This document shows, in pieces, positions 46,713-60,155 of a stretch of 64,000 bases of DNA (within the stretch, counting starts at the first letter, position 1; every line of letters starts with the position of its first letter). The notes under the pieces were generated by a model, which made no database searches, had not been told where the DNA came from, and saw only the letters and a program-made list of their open reading frames with translations. The position numbers and the translations under genes were made by a program. The DNA is from Hysterium pulicare CBS 123377 (lineage: Eukaryota > Ascomycota > Dothideomycetes > Hysteriales > Hysteriaceae): the NCBI GenBank assembly GCA_000467715.1, contig AJFK01000064.1, positions 1 to 64,000 on the forward strand, in the 5' to 3' direction.

Positions 46713-48269
46713 CTAGGATGATGCAGATGCGGCTCCAGAGCTTTCCGCTTCACTCTCTCCACCAACAATGTGCTTTTCGGCTCCTAAAGCACGGAACCCG
46801 TCAACCGAAACAGTTACTGCGCCGGCTTGTACAAGCTGAAAAAAACATGTCAGCACTAATCGGCAAGTTATCATACGAAATCATGGTACTCACAGCCCTG
46901 CTCAAATCATCAATCAAATCCTCCGGATCCTCAATTCCTACGCACAGCCTGATAATGTCCTCGGGCATCTGTCTCTCAGCCCTCGTCTTCGCATCAATAC
47001 TTGCATGGCTCATCCTGCATGGCATGCTGATCAGACTGTTCACGCATCCAAAGCTCACACTAATTGCCCAGAGTCTCGCACTTTCAACAATTCTCTCGCT
47101 AACATCCACGTTCCCGGTTTGAAAGGACAGAACGGCGCCGGCGCCCCGTGCCATGCTCCAGTGCAAATCATATTGCGGGTGTGACTTGAGGCCAGGATAG
47201 CGTACGCGGAAACCGTGCGATTCGAGGAATGTGGCTATCCTCATAGCGTTGGCTTGTTGCTTTTCCATGCGGACGCTCAGGGTTTTGATGCCCCGAAGGA
47301 GAAGCCAGGAGTCAAATGGTGAGAGACCGCACCCCGAGGCGTTGATCGTGAAATACAGCTTTTCGCCCAAAGCGGAGTCGTTAACAGCAATAACACCGGC
47401 CATAAGGTCGTGATGGCCTGAGAGATATTTGGTCCCAGATTCGTAGACAATGTCAGCGCCGAGGTCAAGTGGGTTTTGGAGCATAGGAGACAGCATCGTG
47501 TTGTCCACTGCTACTATGGCAGAAGAATTTGCGGCATGAACGACTGAGGCAATTGAAGGGATATCGACGATTTTGATGAGGGGGTTTGTAGGCGTCTCGA
47601 GGAGCACCATAGCGGTCTTATTGTTCACAACCTTGCGGACGGACTCTGGGTCTGTGGTATCTACGTGATGCACGATGATGCCACCATTAGTGGAGAGGTA
47701 TTTCAATAAGCGGTTAGTTCCACCGTAGAGGTCATCTCCAGTTATTACTTCGTCCTCTGGGCGTAGCAGGCGGGTTATTACATCCAAAGCGCCCATGCCT
47801 GAGGAGACGACGAGGGCTCGGTCTGCATTCATGATCTTGGCCAGGTGCCTTTCGAGGTGGGTGCGTGTTGGGTTTCCGGAGCGTGTATAGTCATATTCTT
47901 CGCCGCCTCCTGTTGCGGAGTTTTGCTTGAAAGTTGCAGACTGTAGAAAGTAGATCAGCAATGTTCGAACGGAAGAGAAGATACGGGAGTGCTTCGGGGT
48001 AGCCAACGGTGTCGGAGCATCTTAGGTAGGAATTTAAAAGATATTCATACTTGGTAAATTGGCACACTGCTGGCGTTATACTGGTCAGTACTTTCGGTAT
48101 AGACCAGCTCAGTCGCCAAAGCGTATTTCCGGCCATTCCGAGGGGTAGAGGGAGCAGGTGAAGGAGGCAGATCATGACCGTCAATGTCCTGCGTCCTGAA
48201 AGCCTTCCCTAACCCATTGAGCTTTCCTTTGGAGCTCTCCGGGCCTGGAGATGAAGAACCAGATGACAT
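46713..48269 (-). CDS. STR3: cystathionine beta-lyase (PLP-dependent, methionine synthesis)
   Basis: The enzyme cleaves cystathionine to homocysteine, ammonia and pyruvate in methionine biosynthesis. Exons are 48269..48051, 47940..46894 and 46835..46713 (462 residues). Motifs of the Cys/Met-metabolism PLP family: YDYTRSGNPTRTHLERHLA, SSGMGALD, the aspartate-containing AVDNTMLSP, and ESGTKYLSGHHDLMAGV with the PLP lysine at about 244. It is closer to fungal beta-lyases than to the gamma-lyase or synthase enzymes by the start (KYALATELVYTE) and the 70-residue N-terminal extension (MSSGSSSPGPESSKGK). The last exon codes a 40-residue Ala/Ser-rich tail. An unspliced frame starting at 48006 would lose the conserved N-terminus. 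Confidence 0.93.
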
Positions 48270-48870
48270 GGTCGTCGTGATTTGTGGAGGCGTCAGAGGT
48301 CCGGTCGCGGGGCAAACTTTCTTTGTGTCGAGGAATTGGCAGAGTAGAGTTACGACTGGCAGTATTTACAGGCCAGGCGAGGGTATCAAGTAGAAATATA
48401 GGGTCGAGGAGCGTAGAAGAGAGAAGGTCATTCGTGATGGATGGTTGAAATGCAGGTACTGTCAGTTGGCTGGAAGAGTTCGGCGTGGGGAGGGCCCCAT
48501 TTGCGCCTGGAGTCACCGCTGGAATTGCACCATCGACGGCGGAGTCTGATTCGGCTGATGCAAGTGCCGGCCTGTCTCCGAATTCGCTCTCCGTTTTCAC
48601 CACCAATATATCACAACGAGTTATCATGCATTCATTGTTGCATTCTTCACAGCTACCAAAGATGAGGGTATTGAAGAGTAATTACAGTCATAGCAGCAAT
48701 GATGCTGTTCCAAATCGTCCGTCCTCGCTTCCTAGACGCCCGCTGATGTGATCCCATTGTTCCCGGAATGTCGCGGCCAACCAAGACAGATTCATGAATC
48801 ATCCCAAAATGTAAATAACAAGCAGAATACAAAGGGAGAAGAGACAATCCTGGTCGCCCAGGCATCCCAT
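48270..48870. other. intergenic: STR3 promoter and 3' flank of the DUF2415 gene
   Basis: A minus-strand frame at 48181..48627 (MITRCDILVVKTESEFGD) overlaps the first STR3 exon in another frame. It could be an upstream ORF in the leader but shows no conserved feature. Confidence 0.35.
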
Positions 48871-51044
48871 CTACCTTGGAACAACGGCTGGGAAACCCTT
48901 CCGCTCGTGCAAATTCATGTTGAACTCAAAGATACCCTCTTCCGTACCGCAATACAATTTGCGTCCATCCTGGCTCATTGCAAGGCCAGCAGTTCTGGTG
49001 CCGTTTGCGGGATCATGGTTTCGAGCCGACCTTCGGTACAACGTTGCTTCATAGGCGCCAACCCCAGGTGGTTGCGTTTCGCGGCGGACTCTCTCTCGCG
49101 GCTGTGCCAGTTGCCGTAAACGTGTCATCGAAGCTCGAGACGACTCTGGCATTGGACTACGCGCCAAAGCCGCCTCAATGGTTCTCCACGGATCGTTGAG
49201 TGATGATTCAGCTTGCTCAGCTCGTCGGGCATGTGGAGGAATCGGATTTGGCGAACGGGTTGTGGCAGCGCTAGAGATGTTGTTCCCGTTCGCAGTGTTT
49301 TCTGTGTTGTTACTCGATCCATCACTAGAGAGCACCACAGAGGGCTGTCGACGTGGCAGGAATGGTTGTCTGTCTAGGTCTTGATTTCGTTCCCTAAGAA
49401 AATCTCTTAATGAGCTTGCTGGTGGCGCTGCGGTCGTATTGCTACTCCGTTCACTACTACGGAGGCTCGGGAGGAAATCCATGGCTGCAATGCCATACCG
49501 TCTAGTGTCAGTCGATCCTAGTGGGTTGTAGTTGATACTACGAGGGGTTGCACCTCGTTCACGTGCCTCTTCCCGTTGACGTGTTGTTCGCAGAGCCTCA
49601 AGAATTTGCCGTTCATGTGCTGTCAGTCCAAGTGGATCGTTGTCTGATTCAACAACTCCAAGTTGTCGATGTAGTCTCCGTCGTTCTGCAGAAGCCTCTA
49701 TGTAATCAGTCGCAAAATTGACTGCGGCAGCATTGCCTTCTGAGTCCAATGCGCGACGATACCTGCGGATGAAATCTGCCTCCTGGTTTGGTTCTGGTAC
49801 CTCGGGACTAAGCTCGAATTCAAAGTCCGCTATCTCGACTTTCTCGAGGTTATCTTCTTTAGGGTTTAAAGTCAAGATTTGTTTGACCTTGAGTCCAGAT
49901 CGGATATCCGCAACGCATACCTTTGCTTGGTCCTCACTCCAGATCAAGAAGTCCCAAGGAGTAGGGGAAAAGAGCATGGTACGCACAGAACCGGGCCCTA
50001 CGATGACATCAGGCCGAGAAGATTTGATTATTTGGACAATTGCATCTTCTGCCCACTCGCAGGATCTTAGCAGCTCTACATCAAGAACTGTTATATACCC
50101 ACACTCGGAACCCACAGCGCACAGACTAGCGGAAGGTGACCAGGCGGTCGTAAAATATCCTTCGATTGCAGAGCCGGGAGGAACGTAGAGTTGGACATCG
50201 GCAAAAAGTAGCCAATCGGATGGCATAGATTGGACTCTGCCTTCGGGGGTCTTCATCATACTAGGCTTTTGTTTCTGCACTCTTTCGAAGAAGAACGCTT
50301 GTTGGTGATCGCCGACCGCTACTAATAATTGCCCATCCGGAGATACGGTGGCGTGATTCATCGCGAACGGCAGATCCAGAACAGTGACTTCCAAATCTCG
50401 TGTTAGGGAGTAAATACGAACAGTCTTGTCATTGTTTGTAAGAACAGCCACGACCTCATCCTCACCGTCTCCTTCGCCATCGAACTTGTGGATTGATATT
50501 GAGTTGACGATATCTTCCCCGATCCTGTCTAGTTTGACACGGTGTGCTGAGCCTAAGAGCGGGGGGCGTGGTAATGTTGTCCGACTTGAAAGATCAAGGG
50601 GTAACAAGGCATCAACGTCGGTCGGGTTCGCTGGAGGGAAGCCTTCCACTTTAATGGCCGCGAAATTGCCATCTTCCGCTCCTCCTACGCACACCCAACC
50701 ATATCCGGAAGCAGTGCATCGCGCTTCGAATGGTAGAGTGGTGACATGTGCTTGTATTTTCGTCGCGCTGTTTAAACAATAAACATTTGGCCCGCCGGCG
50801 TAGTATAGGAGATCCGGCTCGGGTGAACTGATGAAATGCCGTAGTTGATAGTGACTAAGATTGGGTCAATATATGGTCGAGAGAAGCATTGAGCATAGTA
50901 CTCACGCGATGGGGATCGAAAGCGGGTAGTAGGTCTTCGAGGGCAGGACAAATGACTCGGTTTCTCGACTTCTAGACGCGGTCAGATTCCACTGCAAGGA
51001 AGCACTTGGTCAGGCAAAACATACAGAAAGTCATCGACTGCCAT
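48871..51044 (-). CDS. WD40-like protein with a DUF2415-type segment
   Basis: Exons are 51044..51025, 50971..50906 and 50854..48871 (689 residues). The 20-base first exon (MAVDDFL) was chosen because only the acceptor at 50972 continues into RETESFVLPSKTYYPLSI in frame. Beta-propeller-like repeats follow: LLYYAGGPNVYCLNS, VVAVLTNNDKTVRIYSLTRD, ATVSPDGQLLVAVGDHQQ, YFTTAWSPSASLCAVGSECG. A segment LFSPTPWDFLIWSEDQAKVC resembles the fungal DUF2415 region; that identification is from memory. The second half is long and disordered, then ends in another blade (GLAMSQDGRKLYCGTEEGIF). The molecular role is unknown. WD40 proteins of this sort often act as scaffolds or substrate receptors. Confidence 0.85.
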
Positions 51045-51559
51045 TCTGAAAGATCAGGTCGGTGGGTGCAGCATGACCTGGGAGATACGAGGAAGGAGGG
51101 GTGCTATGGGTACAGTTGCATGAGAGGCGATCGAAGATATACGTCACAAAGGCGAGTCGAAGAGAGCCGTGAGGAACACCAAGCCGAGTAAAGGGAAGGC
51201 AAAAGAGGCTCTTGCAGTAAGTAGACTTATGGAAGCAAAGCCCTGATGAGACGTTCTAGACGTTGGGGAAAGACTTTGTGCTTAGGGCTTTGTGCTATCC
51301 TTCCAAACGTGAGGAATGCTTCACTGCCTTTGCAACTCCGCGCGCCTGAGACGTTGGAGGCCACGTGAGCCGCGGGATGAGTGAGAAATGCGCTGCACTT
51401 GCCAGCGCACAGCATTGGAGACTCGCGCATGTATCTAAATCAGTACAGAGTGAACTCTAGACGCACTCGCCTTTGGTCGAAGTCAATTTAAACCCTCAAT
51501 TCTGTGTCCCGACTTCTTAGCATTGAAGTTCGGAGGTGGTCGGCATCTATTCGGCATCG

Positions 51560-51567
51560 GAATCTTC
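51560..51567 (+). promoter_or_regulatory. two-unit heat shock element (GAAnnTTC)
   Basis: GAATCTTC, a palindromic pair of the Hsf1 pentamer core, lies about 175 bases upstream of the SSC1 start. One such site alone could be chance. Confidence 0.4.
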
Positions 51568-51616
51568 CGCCCTGGCCAAAGCCCCTAAAATTTGAAAGTT
51601 TCTCTGCCATCATCAT

Positions 51617-51629
51617 TTCTCGAAGCTTC
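51617..51629 (+). promoter_or_regulatory. three-unit heat shock element upstream of SSC1
   Basis: TTCTCGAAGCTTC reads TTC-nn-GAA-nn-TTC, three perfectly alternating Hsf1 units, 113 bases upstream of the SSC1 ATG. Hsf1 control is expected for a mitochondrial Hsp70. Confidence 0.62.
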
Positions 51630-51741
51630 GCGCAACTCATCTATTCATCAACAATCTCTCCCACCACCCTCACTACCAATCTTCCATTTCTTGTTGCTTT
51701 GATTCTTGTTCAGCAGCATCTGTTGTAATATACCCTACACC

Positions 51742-53885
<2,144 letters not shown>

Positions 53886-55942
53886 AGACTTTGACACGTC
53901 GAAGCTTCGCAATCTTGTCTCTTCTCGCTCCCATTTTCCCGGCACAAAAGCAGGCGTCTGAGTTGCATTAACTGGTCTTGGGTTTTAGATTTTTCTCCTC
54001 TGTCCATTACCCCATTTTCTAATCCTACCTTGTATCCATAGCACTTTTCTTCGCCTCTCTAGCACTTGTCTTAGTACCACTTACAAGATTCTCCTTTCTT
54101 GGCTATGTTTTTATTATGAAGCGAGGGGATGAGTGAGGAGTCTAGGTGGGAAGGTTGCCATCTTTTGGTCCTTTTGGTCGGAGACATCTAATGGATGTCG
54201 TTTTGTACAATAGTAGGCTAGGACTCAAGATGTAGTGTGAGATATCTCCCCTCTTATGGCGAGTTAATTACTATCCAACTGTTTCGTTGTAGTGTACCTC
54301 AGTTTACTCTAACTACCTATAACAATGTAGTAAAGAAGAGGCAATTCTCGCATGGTGGAGGAGTCTCCTCCGGACGAATGGCAGCTTTGTTCAGGGTGTT
54401 GTTGACCTGGCTTTGACATTGCAGATTCCAGGACGCAAGGACCCAGGGCCAGGGGACGAGGAAGGCTTGGTTTCGGCGTTTTACACAGGAGTCAGGGGCA
54501 AAGGAGTGTAGAGGTGGCGCTAAAAGATACGAGATTATATCGTTTTATGGTCAGCATGCATAAGATAGTTCGTCGATATGCTCATTCAAATATCGTCTAT
54601 ACTGAGAGCAACAGCCATTCTTTCATGGGCTGCATATTACATGAAGAGCAAAAGAACACTTATGATCTGACTCCACACAACCGAACTAGACTTGTTGTAG
54701 CTCGACCAGATTCGCGTGAACAGATGACCTATCTCCAGTCGTTCATGGCTCTGTGTAAAGCCGAAGTTGAAAACAACGGCCGAAACAGGACTAGCTTCCC
54801 TCTTCCGAGCTCTTCGGATGAACGCAAAGTTCTCATGTGTCGAACCTCACGCCATCAGCCCAGCGTGCCTCAACACCAACACGACCAGCCCTTGACCCGA
54901 ACAGTCAAACTTCCAAGACGCTATATCGATTCACTTCTCCGACGTTTGAGGAAAACGCCGTGGACGTGTTCCCGCGCATATACCGCCACTAGAGACGGCA
55001 TGTTTTCAACTCCCAGCTTCACGAGCGGGGTCAAACAGTAGGCTTCCCGAGGAGGCCGAAGCCTATCAAAGAGAGAAATGGATCAGGTGCTGGCCATGGA
55101 CTCCTCACTTGTCCAAGAGCTGACGTGTGGGAATAACGGTCGAACACAGTGGGACCTAAGGCAAAGGACGTGGCTTTCCCCGCAAAGTGTCCCATCTTAG
55201 ACGCAAGATCTCCCTCTAGCTTCCCCTTCCTCATCCCCAGTCTTCCCAGCTCCTCTTTCTTACGATCCACTCATCCCTCCAGCCCTCCTCTCTATCGTTT
55301 CTCCGCCACTCTCCGCCAATCCGGCTCTAAAGCAATTGTCCAATGGCTCTGGACATGACCTCATCACCGAACCAATCATCTCTCTCCACCCTGACCATTT
55401 CTGGTCCACTGCTGAGGCTCCATGATATTCCCATGAGTCCGTCGGTCAAAGAACTGCCTTACTCTTCCTGACGATTCAACGTTCCAGCAGTTCTCACATT
55501 CCATCTAGGTAGTCCCGATCACGATCAAGCTGCTCACCTTGCCCCCGGCCAAGTCAAGGGAAACCTGATGCCTGTGGCCTTGTTTTGTACTAGTTCTTAG
55601 TGCTCCGAACCAGTAACCTTTACGCTCTTCCCGTCTTTGTGCTGCATGTGCAAGCTTATTACTCCTCGTCAGCAACCTCTTTGATCCACAATTGTACACG
55701 GTCGATGGTCTGAGCTGATCGGCCACCATGCTTGTTAGACCTGAATACCATTCACCCCTCCGTGCGGAGCCACTGTTCATTTATCGAGACTATTTGAATC
55801 ACCCTACCATCCCCCATGTCCTCGGCCTTTACTTGATTACTTGACTTTTCTGCCCATTGACCTCATCTCTGTACCGAGCTTCGCCCAACTGTTCAGTAAA
55901 CCTACACTCTTAGAGATACCTTCATCCATCTAGTCTTTCATC
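53886..55942. other. intergenic: SSC1 3' flank and acetate-transporter-like promoter
   Basis: About 2 kb without a supportable gene. The frame 54514..55041 plus has no family features. Pyrimidine-rich tracts occur at about 55205-55320. Confidence 0.4.
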
Positions 55943-57233
55943 ATGGCATCCGAGCCGAACAACTACTCTACAACTCAAAACAATGAGAACTTGACTGCAC
56001 CACCGGCTCGACTCAACGGTGGCGGCCATGGCGCCCCTCTTGAGAAAGACTTCAGTCACAATGGTACTACCAAAGCTTATACCTGCTCAATTTTCTTCAC
56101 TCACACAATACACCGTTCCTAGGCAATGGTTACAACGACAACGAGTACCTAGATCATCGACATGACTCTGGTGAGGCGCTGAGGAGGATCCGGACAGCTG
56201 GCAGCATTTCCATCTCTCCGGAGCTCTTTGAGAAAATCTATCTGTCACCACAAAACAGAGTGCATGGAGATTTGCGCAAAACATTCGGTAACCCCACACC
56301 ACTGTATGTTTTTGCCTCGTTCATCAATTCTCGATTGGGCAAGACGCTAATTCTGTCCAGAGCTCTGATTGGATTCCTGATCAGCTTGAGTCCCCTCAGT
56401 TGTGATCTTATGGGATGGAGAGGTGCCGGTGGTAATGGAGCTGCCGGAACTGGAACATACTTCTTCTTCGGAGGGCTGTTGATGATTATAGGTGGCTTTG
56501 GCGAGGTATGTGGTTTTAGCTATTCCAACACTCAATCTCATAACCCCTCAAATGCAGATCAAGCCGAAGCTTACAACCATGTAGTGGATAATCGGCAATA
56601 CATTTCCCTTCGTCGTCTTCTCCAGCTTCGGCGCCTTCTGGCTAGGCTGGGCCGCAACACTACAACCCTTTTACAACGCCTACGGAGCCTATTCAACCAC
56701 CAGCGTACCCGCAGATGGTCTCAACACCGTCGGCTTCAGATCCAGCTTTGGTACGATCTCTCCCATTAGCCATTTTCCCTCCTCCCACCAGCTCACTAAC
56801 ACCATCCCCCAACAGCCTTCTTCTTCCTCGCCATGGCCATGATGTGTTTCGTCTACCTAATCTGCTCCCTACGCACCAACATCATCTTCTTCTTCATCTT
56901 CCTAACCCTCGTCATCGGCTTCAGCTGCCTCTCGGGCGCGTTCTGGCAACTCAATAACGGAAACACGATCCTTGCCGGTCGATTGCAGGTCACGGCGGGA
57001 GCGTCGACTTTCGTGACGTGCGCTATGGGTTGGTATCTTTGGGCGTCGATTATGCTTGCTGCGTTGGATTTTCCGTTCCAGATGCCTGGTGAGTGGGATT
57101 TTGCCTCTTTTGTCCTCTGGTTATCGTACTATGTATTGGCAGGGGACTAACGGTTTTGGTAGTTGGTGATCTGTCTGGATTGATCAAGGGTGCGAGTGAT
57201 AGGGCCAGGAAGTCAGGGGATAGTGCCGTCTAG
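55943..57233 (+). CDS. GPR1/FUN34/YaaH-family transporter (acetate permease-like)
   Basis: Members such as yeast Ady2/Ato1 and Aspergillus AcpA move acetate (and possibly ammonium) across the plasma membrane. Six exons join in frame: 55943..56063, 56123..56303, 56361..56505, 56585..56750, 56816..57088 and 57163..57233 (318 residues). A polar tail precedes FGNPTPLALIGFLISLSP, the family's NPxPLGL motif, split by the second intron. Six hydrophobic spans follow: YFFFGGLLMIIGGFGE, IIGNTFPFVVFSSFGAFWLG, FFFLAMAMMCFVYLICSL, NIIFFFIFLTLVIGF, QVTAGASTFVTCAMGWYLWA and the region before FPFQMPV. The third intron must end at 56584. An earlier acceptor at 56556 would run into a TAG, so the frame is intact. 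Confidence 0.94.
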
Positions 57234-57558
57234 TAGGACTGAAGTGGCAGTGGTTAGTGTTGTTGTGTCTGTATATCCAGGAGCGCAATGTAGTAAAGAG
57301 ACCGAGGCTGGGAAAATGTATGGGTAGGGGTGGCATCTATTGTTACGATGGGAACGAAATGCATGACAGATGAAAGTGTTCTCTAAGTATGGGAATTATT
57401 GACGAGGTATACCTGCGTCGCTTATCCAATTCGGTGGAAGTTGCAAAAAAGATTGTACATAGGGCAGCAACCATCTTACAAACATGTTTATAATGAATCG
57501 AAAGATATAGTATTACAAGTCCCCTCTTTGAGATTACCAAAATCTTAAATATCACGCA
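57234..57558. other. intergenic, convergent gene ends
   Basis: AT-rich 3' flank between two stop codons; no gene seen. Confidence 0.45.
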
Positions 57559-59328
57559 TCAATCATCCCCTCCCTTCCCCCACACATCCGTCGCCTCCCT
57601 AAACTCATCCAAATCCTCCATGATCACGGGACTCGCCACCCTTCTTCCCCCTTCTTCTTCCTCCTCTTCCTGCTCGGCTGGCTCCGCGCTGGCCATAGCC
57701 CCCCATCCTTCGTCATCCTCCTCTGGGTCCGGCTCTCGTCGCATCTGCGGTACGGATGAATCAAGAAGACTTGCCGGCATATCTCTAGGATGCGAAGACG
57801 GCGGCGGAGACAAAGGCATCATGGCCATTTCAGGATGATGTGACAGTTCCGGGGGCGGAGGTGTGAGGTTGGTGCGAGATGGTAGCTCTGGCTTAGATCT
57901 ATCGTGGTCATGTTCTTGGGTCGCGGAAGCAGTGGCCGGCTCTGCTGCTTCTTCGGAAATTGAGGCTGTTGGGGGTGCGGTTTGTGGTGGACGAAGAGAG
58001 CTTAGGGTTTGGGGTTGGGGTGTTGAGAAGGTGAAGGATGGGCGGGAGGGGAGGAGGGAGAAGATCGAGGAACTTAGGCTTTGGCGGTTCGGTAGTGGTG
58101 GGCGGAGTGCGGATGATGATGTTTCATTTGCGTCTTGAGCTTGAGCGTTCGATGGTTCAGACGTGGAATGCATGTGGCCTGGTTTACGTGGAGAAGCCGA
58201 CGATTGAGTTAGTTCAGCAGGGAGATCCGCGCCGCACATTTCGCAGTCTACGAGTTCGGGGTGGTTGAGAAATGTGCATCGTGGACAACGTTTCTGACCC
58301 TGTGAAGGCGCTGGTGGAGAAGGCGGACTTTGAGAGGGTGGTGGCGCGCTTTCTTCTCCGCCGGGCTTTCCTGCGTTGCTAGGGAAGACGTAGCCCGGAC
58401 TATATCTCTGTGCTGCCTTCGATGAGTCCCTTCGTGCGGAGATATTGGATGCAGGTGCTTTGGCTGCGGCCGTATCCTCCTTCCTCACTGGACCGGGAGC
58501 CGGATCGATGGATATGACGACGGTAACATCCCTCTTCGTCCCACATTTTAAGCAATCTGTCGATCTAACCACGCTCTTGGTCTGCGTCTCAGAGATATAC
58601 GTCGGCGCATCGAACCGTATCTGAAACGTATCTGCCTGTGCACTCGCAGGCGCGAAACTCGCATTCCTCTGCACCTGTCTACTCTCGAACCCAGCTCCCT
58701 TCGCCTGGATAGGTAGAATGGGTTCCACGGGTCCGAAGGTCAGATGATCCACATACGGCACCAGCATCAACTGCGTACTCCTTCTAATCCTGTCATCAAC
58801 CTCCGGGCGAAGCTTGAAGTCATCCACAGAGTGCAGGAGTCGGAAATATTTAGTGAACATATCTCCATACCAACTCCTAACTTTAGCACCCTGCTGCACA
58901 AGATCCTGCGGATGTCGGAGTGAGGATGGCCAAATAGAATCCATAAGATGTTTCTCTTTCAGCGCTTTCTTAACCATCAAATCCACCCTACAGTTCTCAT
59001 ACAACTTCTTCTCCAGGCGTTCGTGGACCTGGTACTTCGAGAACCGGACCACGATTCCCCTTACAAATCCCGCATCTAGATTTCGCCTTTGCACGAAAGC
59101 GTCTAGAGACTCAAGATCCTTTTGCGCCTGGGCGTTTGCGGGCCGGAATGAGAAAGGCATTATCTCGTTGCCCATGTCGCACCACCGCTGCGGTTGCTTG
59201 GGCTCGGCGGTGGCGGTGCTGAAGATGGAGCGGATGGGTGCGTATTCGGCTTTGAAGTAGTTGTAGATGAAATCAATTACATCGAAATCTGTTAAGGGAA
59301 TCATCGCATGTCCTCGTGGTATATCCAT
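57559..59328 (-). CDS. NZF/RanBP2-type zinc-finger protein of unknown function
   Basis: A single frame of 589 residues starting MDIPRGHAMIPLTDFDVIDF; no intron needed. The N-terminal 215 residues look folded and helical: WCDMGNEIMPFSFRP, VRFSKYQVHERLEKKLYENC, KVRSWYGDMFTKYFRLLHSV. An isolated C-x2-C (DCLKCGTK, about 259-262) may be half of a metal site. A clean NZF finger lies at about 348-366 (CPRCTF...CEMC), the type that binds ubiquitin in Npl4 and Vps36. The remainder is Pro/Ser-rich with acidic Glu runs near the end (EEDDEGWGAM). I do not recognise the N-terminal domain. A ubiquitin-related role is inferred from the finger only. It is convergent with the transporter gene. Confidence 0.83.
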   Translation of the reverse strand: MDIPRGHAMIPLTDFDVIDFIYNYFKAEYAPIRSIFSTATAEPKQPQRWCDMGNEIMPFSFRPANAQAQKDLESLDAFVQRRNLDAGFVRGIVVRFSKYQVHERLEKKLYENCRVDLMVKKALKEKHLMDSIWPSSLRHPQDLVQQGAKVRSWYGDMFTKYFRLLHSVDDFKLRPEVDDRIRRSTQLMLVPYVDHLTFGPVEPILPIQAKGAGFESRQVQRNASFAPASAQADTFQIRFDAPTYISETQTKSVVRSTDCLKCGTKRDVTVVISIDPAPGPVRKEDTAAAKAPASNISARRDSSKAAQRYSPGYVFPSNAGKPGGEESAPPPSQSPPSPPAPSQGQKRCPRCTFLNHPELVDCEMCGADLPAELTQSSASPRKPGHMHSTSEPSNAQAQDANETSSSALRPPLPNRQSLSSSIFSLLPSRPSFTFSTPQPQTLSSLRPPQTAPPTASISEEAAEPATASATQEHDHDRSKPELPSRTNLTPPPPELSHHPEMAMMPLSPPPSSHPRDMPASLLDSSVPQMRREPDPEEDDEGWGAMASAEPAEQEEEEEEGGRRVASPVIMEDLDEFREATDVWGKGGDD

Positions 59329-60155
59329 TTTGTGCGGTTTTGCGGTGGTTTGTGGTGGAGAAGAGAGTGGCGATTAGGGCTGAGGACGCCTCGTTCTGGA
59401 AATCCAAGTTGGCTGTGAATTGGAGAAGTGGGCAAGAGAATGATTTTTTAGATAACTCTTGAGAAGTTTGGAAAGGACACTTAATGAGAATCGCTACCAA
59501 CCCTTGGAGTTTCTTGTATGCTGCTGCCTTGGGCAGAGTCAGCTTTAGGGTACGTGGATTGTGGTTCGAATGCGTGAGCAGAAAGCGATGAATACGTAGG
59601 CATGGTCAGCCACATGCTCGTGACTATTTCCGAACTCGCGAATGGTGTGCTCAGAATTGTCCAACGACCCGTGCTAAGGGCAGGGTGCTCTACCGCCGGA
59701 GACATGACGATGTTCGGGTGGCGCTGTGGCGGTGCAACGGTGCTTCATCCACCTGCTGACGGCCGCTTTGTACGCCTTTCCTACAAATACGTTATATCCA
59801 AGGAATCCGGTCAGACCTTATATTCTTACTTCGATTCTAACTAATGGCCTCTCACAGTCAACACAAGGCCAAATGCTTAGCTTTTCTGAAAACACCCAAG
59901 CCTTATCTTAGAACGAACCCTATTAGTCTCATGGAAGCATTCGCCAAGGCCTCATATACAAAACTATTCTTCCAGCCAACTCGCTCTTCATCCTCTTCCT
60001 TGTAAACCCAACATGTCTTAATTTCCGTCTCCCTTGTTACGACTTCGTAGCCGGTAACTCTTTATTTCTCAAATGGCCAACAGTGTGAAAGCTCTGCTTC
60101 TTCCAACGAAGTATCACTCACTTGTTGCCAGCGCTTTCCTCGGTGCTACTCTGAC
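59329..60155. other. intergenic: zinc-finger gene promoter and 3' flank of family member D
   Basis: An AATAAA on the minus strand (about 60060-60065), some 90 bases past the stop of member D, is a plausible polyadenylation signal. A 36-residue plus-strand ORF at 60073..60183 overlaps this end and is discussed in the findings. Confidence 0.4.

Larger units (their letters stand above)
51045..51741. promoter_or_regulatory. divergent promoter region, DUF2415 gene / SSC1
   Basis: The 697 bases between start codons hold no supportable gene. They contain two heat-shock-element-like sites (listed separately) and one CCCCT stress-response element (51582..51586, plus strand), all within 190 bases of the SSC1 ATG. 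Confidence 0.55.

Noticed and set aside
48181-48627. 148-residue minus-strand ORF overlapping STR3 exon 1
   Set aside because: Different frame from the conserved enzyme start; at most an upstream ORF.
54514-55041. 175-residue plus-strand ORF after SSC1
   Set aside because: No domain, no typical fungal splice structure, unlikely start context.
56541-56590. Apparent in-frame TAG in the GPR1/FUN34 gene
   Set aside because: It disappears if the intron ends at 56584, which also gives the expected GE-WIIGNTFPF join; the gene is intact.
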